NCBI RefSeq assembly: GCF_900489465.1
Contig: NZ_UEFQ01000013.1
Location: 186,001-250,000 of the forward strand
Source: Aequorivita sp. CIP111184
Lineage (GTDB): Bacteria; Bacteroidota; Bacteroidia; Flavobacteriales; Flavobacteriaceae
Reading direction: 5' to 3'
Length of the DNA stretch: 64,000 nt
The notes beneath the pieces were generated by a model. It worked only from the letters and a program-made list of their open reading frames with translations. It was not told the origin of the DNA and did not search any database. This document shows, one piece after another, positions 1-9,300 of this stretch. Each line of letters opens with the position of its first letter. The first letter of the stretch is position 1. Position numbers and translations under genes: made by a program.

Positions 1-443
1 ATACCTTCACTTTAGCAAAGGAAAACGAAACCTATTCCGCTGGAACCGAACTTCTGATTGTTCATTATAAAGGATGGAAAATCTGCCCCTTGGTTTGTTA
101 TGATTTGCGGTTTCCTGTTTGGGCAAGGAATACGGAAGAGTACGATATTTTAATTTATGTTGCCAATTGGCCTAAAGTTAGAACCCTTGCTTGGGACACA
201 TTGCTGCGAGCCCGAGCTATTGAAAATTTGGCGTATTGCATTGGAGTGAACCGTGTAGGTTTTGATGGAAATGACCACGAATATATAGGCCACTCAACTA
301 TTTATGATGTTTTGGGCAAACAGATTTCCACTTCAGTTTCTGGAGAATTTTCAGAAAACATTACTTTGGAAAAAGAACACATTAACACCAACCGGAAGCA
401 TTTGCAGTTTTTGAATGATCGCGATCACTTTACTTTAAAGTAA
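1..443 (+). CDS. Carbon-nitrogen hydrolase (nitrilase superfamily), C-terminal part
   Basis: The reading frame is open from the left edge (codons begin at base 3) to TAA at 441-443, so only the last 146 or so residues are present. The catalytic cysteine lies in the VCYDLRFP motif near residue 32 of the visible part, followed by RARAIEN and GVNRVG, typical of the YafV/omega-amidase branch. That branch deamidates alpha-ketoglutaramate-type products of glutamine or methionine-salvage transamination. The catalytic Glu and Lys would be upstream, outside the window or near its edge. The 3' end overlaps the convergent lipoprotein gene by 14 bases. The superfamily is certain; the omega-amidase substrate is inferred from the motif context. 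Confidence 0.9.
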   Translation, partial: TFTLAKENETYSAGTELLIVHYKGWKICPLVCYDLRFPVWARNTEEYDILIYVANWPKVRTLAWDTLLRARAIENLAYCIGVNRVGFDGNDHEYIGHSTIYDVLGKQISTSVSGEFSENITLEKEHINTNRKHLQFLNDRDHFTLK

Positions 444-444
444 A
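429..444. repeat. 16-base perfect palindrome shared by two convergent stop regions
   Basis: TTTACTTTAAAGTAAA is its own reverse complement. Each strand reads it as the last codons of a gene, so the amidase and the Ig-like lipoprotein both end in Phe-Thr-Leu-Lys. Confidence 0.9.
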
Positions 445-2034
445 CGTTTCATTCAAACTCCAATTGGCTCGGACTTCAATTTGCGTTGGGTAATAAATAA
501 TTTTTTCGGGCTCCAAACGATTTAGAAAACTTCCCGTGTCCCAGATACCATTTTCGTTATCATCGTATATTATTCTTAAAAAATATTTGTCTGGGGAAAG
601 CGCATCAAAAAATACAGGTTTGTTTTCGTTTAAATATTCCTCACCCACAACATTGTATTTGCTGTCCACCATTTGTACAATTACAGGAAAACGATTTACA
701 TTCACCAAAGTAAGATTTAGCGTTCCATAATCTGAAGCCAGTCGAGTATTCACCGAAAATTGTAATGTATCATTGCTAGCGTCAAAAAAATCTGTCAATG
801 CTCCCGGTAAAAGCTTCACTAAGTAGCTTTCATCCTCTTTCTTTGGAAAAAATACTTCTGCCCAATTATATTCTTTATTCAACTTTACTGTGGCTTCTAC
901 GAATGAAGAATCTTTCGCCATCACTTGAAATTTTTCAGCATTAAAAGAAACCAGCGGTGTATTGGCGCGTATTTTAAAAGTATCCTTCAATTTAAGCGTC
1001 CCCGTTTTTAATGCCGAAATTTTCAGTGAGTCTTTAAAAAGTTCACGCATTCGCACCGTGGCCGTATCAATACTATTTCCGTTGGCAACTTTAAAAAGTA
1101 AAGAATCTGTTTCAATAGCAGGTTTAAACCAGTAATGGAGTGTGTCTTTTTTTTCGTCTTTAAAAACAGTTGAAACATAATCTTCCGGCACTGGGGAAAG
1201 CATTTTAATACTTAAGCTATCTGCGCGTCCTTCATAACCAAAAACAATATGGTTTTTCCCTACTTGATTAGGCCGAGCTAATTTATAATCTGGGGTTTCT
1301 TTAAAAAGCGTAAGTGTATATGTTGAATCTGTGGGAAGTGTAATTAACTGCTTTACAAAACCAATTTTATCGTTTTGTGGCTGAAAAATGTAATCGCTAT
1401 TTTTCTCCTTCAAAGCTAAAAGCAGATATTTTCCTGATTTCAAATTGCTCAGTTCAAAAGTCCCAATGCTGTCTTTGGTTACCGTTATATAAGTGGGTTT
1501 TTCAGAATAGATTAATGAATCTGTAAAAGTTTCGTTCACCTCATAGAGCATTACCGTGGTCGGAATTTCGGGAGTGATGTGCTGTGCATCTTTTACTTTT
1601 CCCGAAAGTTTTAAGCTATCAATATAACTTCCCGTGGAAAAAATATATTTAAAGTAATCGAACTTATTTTCCTCGTTATTGTCCACAATACTGTTACCAA
1701 AATTGAAAGAATAGGTGGTATTGGGCTTTAAAGTGTCTAAAAGCTTAATTTTTAGCGTTTTTGAAGTACTTAAAGGGGTGATTACGGGGGCAAATTTCAT
1801 TGGTGGCGAAATAATCAATTCCTTATTAATTTCTTTCAGTTTTATATATTCATCAAAACGAATTTCAATTTCGTTTCCCGTAAAGTTAATACTGTAGTTT
1901 TCTGGGCTACTATTCACAATAATTGGTGGAATAGTATCTCGTGGCCCACCGGAGGGCGTCCCTTTTTTTGCGCAGTCCACAAAAGAAAGCATAAATAAAA
2001 AAGCAATGGGAATATAAAGAAGGCGATGTTTCAC
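430..2034 (-). CDS. Ig-like domain lipoprotein (SbsA/Big_5 type)
   Basis: A 534-residue protein with a lipoprotein signal peptide; the lipobox cysteine is Cys21 (FVDCAKKG), so it is probably anchored in the outer membrane or inner leaflet. The segment after the signal (TIPPIIVNSSPENYSINF, then IEIRFDEYI) is the signature of the SbsA-like Ig fold (Big_5) common at the N terminus of Bacteroidota lipoproteins. The rest is beta-rich with no catalytic motif I recognise. The family is widespread in Flavobacteriia, usually annotated only as Ig-like domain-containing protein. The gene lies between comF and the amidase, and its stop codon sits inside a 16-base palindrome shared with the amidase 3' end. 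Function unknown. Confidence 0.8.
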   Translation of the reverse strand: MKHRLLYIPIAFLFMLSFVDCAKKGTPSGGPRDTIPPIIVNSSPENYSINFTGNEIEIRFDEYIKLKEINKELIISPPMKFAPVITPLSTSKTLKIKLLDTLKPNTTYSFNFGNSIVDNNEENKFDYFKYIFSTGSYIDSLKLSGKVKDAQHITPEIPTTVMLYEVNETFTDSLIYSEKPTYITVTKDSIGTFELSNLKSGKYLLLALKEKNSDYIFQPQNDKIGFVKQLITLPTDSTYTLTLFKETPDYKLARPNQVGKNHIVFGYEGRADSLSIKMLSPVPEDYVSTVFKDEKKDTLHYWFKPAIETDSLLFKVANGNSIDTATVRMRELFKDSLKISALKTGTLKLKDTFKIRANTPLVSFNAEKFQVMAKDSSFVEATVKLNKEYNWAEVFFPKKEDESYLVKLLPGALTDFFDASNDTLQFSVNTRLASDYGTLNLTLVNVNRFPVIVQMVDSKYNVVGEEYLNENKPVFFDALSPDKYFLRIIYDDNENGIWDTGSFLNRLEPEKIIYYPTQIEVRANWSLNETFTLK

Positions 2035-2112
2035 TGAGTGCTATTAAAATTACTTAACGATGGATTGCGGTTTCAAAAATAAACAATAACCTTTTACCAT
2101 TTGGAAATAACT

Positions 2113-2775
2113 TTATGATGTTGCAATTGTAGCGATACTGATGCTTGCATTTTCGGCTTTCAACAATTGTAACGCACATTTTTCAAGCGTAGCGCCTGTG
2201 GTTATAATATCATCCACCAATAGTACGTGTTTGTTATTTATTTTTTCCAAATTTTTTACTGTGAAAATTTCCTCGGCCTCAAAACGAAGCATTCGCGTTT
2301 TAAAAACCTGCGAGCCACTTTTGGAAACTTTTATTAAAATATCATCTTCATAGGGAATATTCAACGCTGTTGCAATTTCTTTTCCAAAACCTTCCACTTG
2401 ATTGTAGCCGCGTTTTTTCAATTTTTGTTTGTGCAATGGTACCGGAATTACCAAATCAATTTCTTGGTAGGCGGGAATTTCTGCAAGTTCCGCCCCCAAC
2501 CATTTTCCAAAAAATGAACTTATTTCTTTTTGTCCACGGTATTTTAAATTATGTAATAATTCTTGGGTAATTCCTTTTTTCTGAAAATCGACGAGAGCTG
2601 TTGCATTTTGGACCAAAAATCTACCATAAAATTTATTTTTAAGCATATCGCTTCCCGTTTTGTGAAAAGATGCCAAGGGAATTGAATGAATACATTCTTC
2701 GCACAAAATCTCTTGTCCCTTTAAAAGTGGCTGTTTACAACCATTACAAATTTTGGGAAAAAGTAAATTTAACAT
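2113..2775 (-). CDS. comF: ComF family phosphoribosyltransferase-like protein
   Basis: A 220-residue protein. A four-cysteine zinc ribbon sits at the N terminus (Cys10, Cys13, Cys25, Cys28). The family motif PVPLHKQKLKKRGYNQ is at 111-126 and the PRPP-binding loop VDDIITTGAT at 187-196. ComF proteins are needed for DNA uptake in naturally transformable bacteria and are thought to act on the cytoplasmic side. In most Bacteroidota comF is present without a proven competence role. Length matches the family. It is separated by 78 bases from the downstream Ig-like lipoprotein gene on the same strand, so co-transcription is possible. Confidence 0.9.
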   Translation of the reverse strand: MLNLLFPKICNGCKQPLLKGQEILCEECIHSIPLASFHKTGSDMLKNKFYGRFLVQNATALVDFQKKGITQELLHNLKYRGQKEISSFFGKWLGAELAEIPAYQEIDLVIPVPLHKQKLKKRGYNQVEGFGKEIATALNIPYEDDILIKVSKSGSQVFKTRMLRFEAEEIFTVKNLEKINNKHVLLVDDIITTGATLEKCALQLLKAENASISIATIATS

Positions 2776-2858
2776 ATTTTAAGAATTTTTACCATTTTGT
2801 AAACGTTTGTTAAAGAAATACCTACCTACATTTACCGTTCAAACTTAACTTATTAATT

Positions 2859-3746
2859 ATGAGTACAGAAAACGAAAACAACAGTGGCAAATTTAAGATC
2901 CTTATAGGGGTTCTATCGGTTTTGCTAATTGCCTTGGCGGTTTACACCGTAACACTATTTAACGATAGTAAAAATACAGTATCAAACCTTGAGACGCAAA
3001 AAGCAGATATTGAACAAGAACTTGAAGGATTAATTGCAAATTATGACGAAGTAATTAAGGACAATGAACTTAAGGACAAAGATCTACTTGCAGCCCGAGA
3101 AAGAATTACAGTTCTTTTAGATTCTGTAAAAGGTGCACAAGCTAATATTGGACTCATAGAACGATACAAAGTAGAAGTGGGCAGATTAAAACAAGAACGC
3201 TCAATGCTCTTTAAGCGTGCTGATAGTTTAATTGCTGCAAACAAACAACTTGCAATGGAACGCGACAGCACTTCCATGGAGCTCTCAAACACACGAATGG
3301 TGGTAGATTCTGTTAGCCAAGAAAATATGGCGATGAATGAAACAATTAAAAAAGGTTCTATCGTTAAAGCTACTGACCTTCGTGGAGAAGCTGTAATTAT
3401 AAGAAACAGTGGAAAAGTAGTTGACACAAAACGCGCCAGTCGTGCAGATAAAATAAGAACCTGCTTTACATTAGCTCCCAATGCTATTGCGCAAAAAGGC
3501 GATAGAATTCTATATGTTCAAGTAATAAACCCAAAAAATAAAATGATGGGTGACAATGTAGTTAAGCAATTTGAGGACAAAAACCTTAACTATAGTGCTT
3601 CCACAAATGTATTTTATGAGAACGATGAACTTGACGTTTGTATCCTTGTAAACTCTACAGAATCTGATCTTGTAGAAGGTAGATATACTATCAATCTTTT
3701 TGATGGTGCAAGCCAAATTGCAACCACCACAATGGAGCTTAAATAA
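2859..3746 (+). CDS. Membrane-anchored coiled-coil protein of unknown function
   Basis: A 295-residue protein with one transmembrane helix at about residues 13-30 (ILIGVLSVLLIALAVYTV). A long heptad-rich coiled coil follows at about 36-165, then a C-terminal beta-rich domain of about 130 residues (from KGSIVKATDLRGEAV). The predicted topology is a short cytoplasmic tail with the coiled coil and globular domain in the periplasm. I recognise it as a conserved Flavobacteriia hypothetical; relatives are sometimes labelled ParA-like but there is no Walker motif here, so that label is not supported. A TTG/TACATTTA promoter-like pair lies at 2807-2834. A strong terminator follows at 3791-3820. Confidence 0.8.
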   Translation: MSTENENNSGKFKILIGVLSVLLIALAVYTVTLFNDSKNTVSNLETQKADIEQELEGLIANYDEVIKDNELKDKDLLAARERITVLLDSVKGAQANIGLIERYKVEVGRLKQERSMLFKRADSLIAANKQLAMERDSTSMELSNTRMVVDSVSQENMAMNETIKKGSIVKATDLRGEAVIIRNSGKVVDTKRASRADKIRTCFTLAPNAIAQKGDRILYVQVINPKNKMMGDNVVKQFEDKNLNYSASTNVFYENDELDVCILVNSTESDLVEGRYTINLFDGASQIATTTMELK

Positions 3747-3790
3747 GATTATTTTATAATAAGAGTAGGTAAATTATAAAATAAATGAAA

Positions 3791-3820
3791 CCGCCGTGAA
3801 CATATCACGGCGGTTTTTTT
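3791..3820 (+). terminator. Rho-independent terminator
   Basis: A perfect 9-bp stem (CCGCCGTGA, 3791-3799, with 3805-3813) has a 5-base loop and is followed by seven T. It ends the coiled-coil protein transcript only 11 bases before the glyS start codon. Confidence 0.9.
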
Positions 3821-3827
3821 ATTTTTG
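3820..3827 (+). promoter_or_regulatory. Candidate Bacteroidota -7 box for glyS
   Basis: TATTTTTG matches the TAnnTTTG element of Bacteroidota sigma-A promoters. It begins on the last T of the upstream terminator and ends four bases before the glyS ATG, so a transcript from it would be leaderless or nearly so. I see no convincing TTG at the -33 position, which lowers confidence. Confidence 0.4.
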
Positions 3828-3831
3828 CGCT

Positions 3832-5367
3832 ATGGCAAATAACGAAGATCAATTTAAAAAAGTAGTATCTCACGCAAAGGAGTACGGTTATATTTTTGCA
3901 TCCAGCGAAATATACGACGGCCTTAGCGCTGTTTACGACTACGCCCAAAACGGTGTAGAATTAAAGAAAAACATCCGAGAATATTGGTGGCGAAGCATGG
4001 TGTATATGCACCAAAATATTGTAGGAATTGATTCCGCAATATTAATGCACCCCACAACTTGGAAGGCTTCAGGCCATGTTGATGCTTTCAACGATCCGTT
4101 GATAGACAACAAAGATTCTAAAAAACGCTACCGCGCAGATGTGCTGATTGAAGATTATGCTGAAAAGTTATATCAAAAAGCCCAAAAAGAAATTGAAAAA
4201 GCAAAAGGCCGTTTTGGAGACAGTTTTGATGAAGAACAATTTACAACCACCAATCCACGCGTTGTTAAGTATCTTGAAGAACAGCGTTCCGTTTTAGAAC
4301 GAATGGCACGATCGCTCGAAAAAGAAGATTTGGCAGACGTCAAAGCTTTGATTGAAGAGCTTGGAATTGCCGATCCTGAAACTGGTTCAAAAAACTGGAC
4401 AGAGGTGCGACAGTTCAATTTAATGTTTGGTACAAAACTGGGAGCTTCAGCAGATAGCGCGATGGATCTTTACCTACGCCCTGAAACTGCCCAAGGTATT
4501 TTTGTAAATTTTTTGAACGTTCAAAAAAGCGGACGGATGAAAATTCCCTTCGGAATTGCCCAAACAGGAAAAGCTTTTAGGAATGAAATTGTTGCGAGAC
4601 AATTCATCTTTCGAATGCGGGAATTTGAACAAATGGAAATGCAATTTTTTGTTCGCCCTGGAGAAGAACTAAAATGGTATGAGTACTGGAAAGAAACCCG
4701 CTTAAAATGGCATCTTTCCCTTAGACTGGGAGAAGAAAACTATCGTTTTCACGATCACGAAAAACTGGCGCATTACGCCAATGCTGCAACAGATATTGAA
4801 TTCGATTTTCCTTTCGGATTTAAAGAATTGGAAGGAATTCATTCCCGAACCGATTTCGATTTAAAGGCACACGAAAAATTCTCAGGAAAGAAATTACAAT
4901 TCTTCGATCCAGAATTAAATGAAAGCTACGTGCCTTATGTAGTTGAAACTTCTATCGGTTTAGACAGAATGTTCCTTGCCGTTTTGAGCAATTCGCTTCA
5001 AGATGAAACGTTGGAAGACGGAAGTGTGCGTACTGTTTTAAAATTACCTGCCATTTTAGCTCCCGTAAAAGCAGCTGTTCTTCCATTGATAAAAAGAGAT
5101 GGTTTGCCAGAAATTGCACAAAAAATTATTGAAGATCTACAATGGGATTACAACGTAATTTATGACGAAAAAGATGCTGTGGGAAGACGCTATCGCCGCC
5201 AAGATGCCGCTGGAACACCATTCTGCATCACCGTGGATCATCAAACTATTGAAGACAACACTGTAACCATACGCTATCGCGACACGATGAAACAGGAACG
5301 AATTTCTATTGAAGAAATTTCAGAAAAAATGAAGGAAACCATTTCATTCAAAAACTGGCTTTCCTAA
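3832..5367 (+). CDS. glyS: Glycine--tRNA ligase (single-chain, eukaryote/archaeal type)
   Basis: Charges tRNA-Gly with glycine. The protein is 511 residues from the ATG at 3832. An in-frame ATG at 3796 would add 12 residues encoded by the upstream terminator, so it is rejected. It is the dimeric alpha2 class II enzyme, not the bacterial GlyQ/GlyS tetramer. The evidence is the N-terminal block GYIFASSEIYDG, the motif 2 region AFRNEI, the motif 3 region SIGLDRMFLA, and a C-terminal anticodon-binding domain beginning near ILAPVKAAVLPL. The RPETAQGIFVNF block is the family signature for the glycine site. Alone in its transcript, with terminators on both sides. Confidence 0.96.
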   Translation: MANNEDQFKKVVSHAKEYGYIFASSEIYDGLSAVYDYAQNGVELKKNIREYWWRSMVYMHQNIVGIDSAILMHPTTWKASGHVDAFNDPLIDNKDSKKRYRADVLIEDYAEKLYQKAQKEIEKAKGRFGDSFDEEQFTTTNPRVVKYLEEQRSVLERMARSLEKEDLADVKALIEELGIADPETGSKNWTEVRQFNLMFGTKLGASADSAMDLYLRPETAQGIFVNFLNVQKSGRMKIPFGIAQTGKAFRNEIVARQFIFRMREFEQMEMQFFVRPGEELKWYEYWKETRLKWHLSLRLGEENYRFHDHEKLAHYANAATDIEFDFPFGFKELEGIHSRTDFDLKAHEKFSGKKLQFFDPELNESYVPYVVETSIGLDRMFLAVLSNSLQDETLEDGSVRTVLKLPAILAPVKAAVLPLIKRDGLPEIAQKIIEDLQWDYNVIYDEKDAVGRRYRRQDAAGTPFCITVDHQTIEDNTVTIRYRDTMKQERISIEEISEKMKETISFKNWLS

Positions 5368-5399
5368 AATTTTAAGTGGTTAATTTTATATTTAAATGG

Positions 5400-5428
5400 G
5401 GAGGACATTTATTTATCCTCCTTTTTTT
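5400..5428 (+). terminator. Terminator downstream of glyS, overlapping the lipoprotein stop
   Basis: GGAGGA (5400-5405) pairs with TCCTCC (5416-5421), followed by seven T. The right arm and T tract also encode the final Lys-Lys-Gly-Gly codons of the convergent small lipoprotein gene. Confidence 0.75.
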
Positions 5429-5799
5429 ATGTCTGTAATTTCCGCGGGAGTTGCTTTATCACAACGATTCATTCGGCGCAAACCGTTGAACTTAATCCAA
5501 ACTTTTTGCCCATCTTTTTTATAGGTTTCCTCCAAATTAATTGGGTCTAAATAATAAAACTCCATCTTATCTCCTGGCATTTGTATCGTGTACGGGCAAT
5601 CGCCTTCTTTATCAGAGTATACAATAGTTCCCAATAAATAGCCTGCTGCCATCATTTTTTGTGGATCCATTGTTTCTGTGCTTGAAGTGGTTTCCGAAGA
5701 TGTTGTTTCAGAAGTGGAAGTAGTTTGGGGTTGCTTTTCTGTGGTGCCACAGGAAAGAATTAAGGTTGAAAAGATTGCAAGTCCTATTTTTAAAAACAT
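5413..5799 (-). CDS. Small lipoprotein, tandem paralogue 1
   Basis: A 128-residue lipoprotein: signal peptide with lipobox LILSCGTT (Cys17), a Ser/Thr/Glu-rich linker at about 20-45, then a compact domain of about 80 residues. That domain contains GYLLGTIVYSDKEGDCPYTI, FYYLDPINL and NRCDKATPAEI. Two cysteines in the domain (in GDCPY and NRCDK) could form a disulfide. It is a clear paralogue of the next gene upstream at 5923-6300, sharing the whole domain. I do not recognise the family. The gene ends within the glyS terminator. Confidence 0.8.
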   Translation of the reverse strand: MFLKIGLAIFSTLILSCGTTEKQPQTTSTSETTSSETTSSTETMDPQKMMAAGYLLGTIVYSDKEGDCPYTIQMPGDKMEFYYLDPINLEETYKKDGQKVWIKFNGLRRMNRCDKATPAEITDIKKGG

Positions 5800-5922
5800 T
5801 TTGTTGGGTTTAAAATGAATTTTGAAGATACAAAAACTATATTCTTCTAGAATATTTTAGAATCATTTATATGAGAAGAAAAAAGCTCTTTTATTAGAAA
5901 CTTTTTTTCAATATTTAAACTT

Positions 5923-6300
5923 TTATTCATCGCGATTTTCAATTTCTATAATGCTTACAGGAGCAGCTTTTTCACATCGATTCATTCTATTAAGCCCTGC
6001 ATATTTTACCCAAATAGTTTGGCCATCAGTATGAAAGTTTTCGTCTAGATTTATTGGGTCAACGTAATAAAAATCCCTCTCACCTTCTTTTAACTGAATT
6101 GTATATTCACAATCGTCAGCTTCTTCAGAATAAATTATTCTTCCCGGCAAATAACCAGCATCCATCTTTTCTTTTGCAGCAATTTTCTTCGCTTCTATCT
6201 CAGCAGGACTATTGGTTTCAACATTTTGAGACCGATTACCTATTGTTCCGCAGGAAACCAGTACAAAAGTTAAAAATGCAATTATTATTTTTGAACCCAT
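5923..6300 (-). CDS. Small lipoprotein, tandem paralogue 2
   Basis: A 125-residue lipoprotein with lipobox LVSCGTI (Cys17) and the same domain as its neighbour at 5413-5799. GYLPGRIIYSEE, DCEYTIQ, FYYVDPINLDE, IWVKYAGLNRMNRCEKA align almost without gaps. The two paralogues have kept the two cysteines and the DPINL block while the linkers have diverged, which points to an old tandem duplication under constraint. Function unknown. The 123-base gap between the two genes is A+T-rich and holds no other gene. Confidence 0.8.
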   Translation of the reverse strand: MGSKIIIAFLTFVLVSCGTIGNRSQNVETNSPAEIEAKKIAAKEKMDAGYLPGRIIYSEEADDCEYTIQLKEGERDFYYVDPINLDENFHTDGQTIWVKYAGLNRMNRCEKAAPVSIIEIENRDE

Positions 6301-6338
6301 GATTAAATAATTCTAAATGAAGTATGAATATACAAATT

Positions 6339-9300
6339 TTAAAAATACGCCCGCAACTGAATACTTCCAGTATGCACGGTTTTGGTAGTTTCGCTTTTTC
6401 TTCCAAAATATGAAAGGTTGGCATCCAAATATTTTGTTATTCGTTTCTGAAAAAGTAATCGCCATGTAAAATTGGTTCCAGGCTGCAAACCTTCCAACAT
6501 TTGATAAGCCACAGGTGAAAAAGCACTGCCTTCAAATTTGTTATCAATATAATTGAATTCGCCATTTATTGAAACTTTTTCGGCATTTGTATATGCAAAA
6601 GAAAAGCCCAAGGTTTGCTGGTTCAGCATTTCCATATTGCCCAATTGGTTGTCTTGGTTTTTAAATTCGTAAAAAACATCAAACCGAGTTTGTTGGCTGA
6701 GTAAATAGGAAATCTTTGGATTAAATTCATACGAATCCAAACGATAATTTCGATTCGCAAAATTCTCAGAAAGACTTTCATTACTACCCGTTGCGCCTTT
6801 TAAATTCAGCAACCAACTTTCCCAAAACTTATGATTGAAGTTCAATTGATGGCTCTTCAAATCGCTACGCTGTAAACCTGTGGCGAGCAAGTTGTCGCTA
6901 GAAGTGGAAATAAAAGTGTAACTCGTGGTTAAATGCTGTTTTCCGCGATTGAAAAATAAAGCATTTCTAAAATTTAGCGTAAGTCCTAATTGGTCATCCC
7001 CACCATCTTCAAAAGGATTAATGTTGAAGCCATCGTTTTTTCGCTTCACTTTCCGGTCTAAAACATAGGAGGTTTGATTATAGAAATGTGACAACACTTT
7101 TTTAAATCCTTCTTTATTTGACCAATTTTGCGGGTTTAATGTGAGGATCTGACTGAATTTATTTTCCCTTATTTTCAAGAACACCTGATTGGGAAGCAAA
7201 ATCCGGATGTATTCCGCTTGGTCCTGAAACTGTGCTACTTCAAATTCTTCCAACTCCTGAACCCCGTTATTATTATAATCAATCCAGGTATAAACGCCCT
7301 GCCCCGCATCTGTTTTTATATACGTAAACTCTTGTTGCGGAATAACGCCATTATTAGATTCTAAGGCTGTATTCCAGCGAATACCACCATCAAACAACGC
7401 TTGATTGTATAAAATTCTTGAATTCAAGGATCGCTCAGTTTCTCGAACACTATTTATAGGAGGCGTAAAATTGTTTATACCCGTTCCATTTCTTAAAAAA
7501 GGCTCATATTTTAAAGTTCTATAATTCGCAAAGGCTGAAAGCTGTGTGTTTTCAGTATTTATAAGGCGTGATTTTAAATAATATGTATTTGATGAATTCA
7601 CTTTTTGAAGTAAATTATTCCGAACACTGTCATTCACACGGAACTGATAACCCGCTTCCACAAAAACTTTCGTACTATCACCAATACCAGAAAAGACTTC
7701 AAAAGAACTGAACTTCTGACTTACGGGCGAAATGCTATCACGTGAAACATCTTGTATCCGGTTGTCTTCCAACGCAACTTTTCCGCCAACCCAAACTTTT
7801 TCAAAAGAATAGGTGGTAATGTTATTCAATCTGAAAAATTTTGAGGAAATAGAATCTGCTTTACTATTTAAATAGCTTCCGTAGGTTAGTAATTTTAATT
7901 TTTTCAGTTTTAATTCCGAAGCCATCACATGGCGCGTACCGTTGAAATTCTCCGTATAATTTAAATTTTGAAACTCGTAACGGCCACCGCCAATTTTTGG
8001 GTGCGAAACCTCAACCCCAGAAATCACAAAACTTTGATTTCCCATTGGATTTACAAGGTTCCAATCTCTATTAAATTCAATATTATAAAGCCTTTCCACA
8101 GTTCTAAAATCTCTTTGGACAAAATCTAAGGAACCAAAAGCATCCACTTTAAGCGTATCTGCAGTTGTCAAAACACGTTGCTTGAATGCCAATCTTCCAG
8201 CAAAACCATCGTTGTTACCGTCGTCAATATCACTAAATAGGTTGAGATCGTTTTTGCTTCCCGCAACTTCAAAATCAATTCGTGATTTCTCCGAAGGGTG
8301 AAAGCTTCCATTTAAGCCACCAACTTGAATTTTTATAGGAGCATTTAGGCGAATAATGGGCTCATAATTACCCTGCCTTACTCCGTTTACTGGAGCCACA
8401 TACTCAAATATACGGCTGATGGCATTGGTGTCGCTTATCACATAATCACCGTTATTGGTGCCTACGAGGGAAAATCGGACACTAAAAAGCTCGTCGTCGG
8501 GATTGCTTGAAAACACAAAAATATCTTCACCATTTATGTTTTCCTTTTTATAAAGAATTTTATTTTCAGAATAGGTGTCTGGCACGGCTGAAGGAGCGTT
8601 CATTAAATCACGATCATCACCCGCAGCATGTAGAATAGCCACCTGCTCTTCGGAAAGGTTTTGTTGCAATGGCTGGTTTTTAGCATCGTTTTCAGAATAA
8701 ACATATACGCCCAAATCTAAATTTTCACTAGTATAATTTCCGCCGCCATAACCAATAAAACGTGTATAACTTCTATCGGTATATTGATATTCAACCGTAA
8801 TACGCATATTACTCGTGATTGGATATGTTGGATTGAATTTTATTTCGCCTGCGTTATAATCAATTACATAATCTTCGTTCTCACCACGTTGAAGAAGCAA
8901 ACCATTTACGTAAACCCGTTCGCTACCAGAAACTACTAAAATATATAGTTCACCGTTGGGACCAACCAATTTATAAGGCCCTTGATTTCCTTCCTGTCCA
9001 ACAAATTCACTTTTTGAAAAAACACCTCGCACCAAAGCGCCTGATGCAAAGGCCGAAATTTTGGAACCGTCTTCATTATTAAAAGTTCCGCCAAGCGAAA
9101 TTCCCTGCACTTTTTTTGTAAATCTTCCGAAATAACTATTGTTGTTCTGCAAATCAATATCACCTGCGCGAATGTTCCAATCATCTCCATAAAGCTCAAT
9201 AAAAATTTGATCAAATTCATTCAAGCTTTGCGAATAACCACCTTCCTGTGCCGGAATATTAGAGTCTTGAATGGAAGCACGAATGGAAACTTTGTCGCTC

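Noticed and set aside
3796..3831. Upstream in-frame ATG of glyS
   Set aside because: The 12 extra codons lie in the terminator hairpin and T tract; MANNEDQ at 3832 fits the family start.
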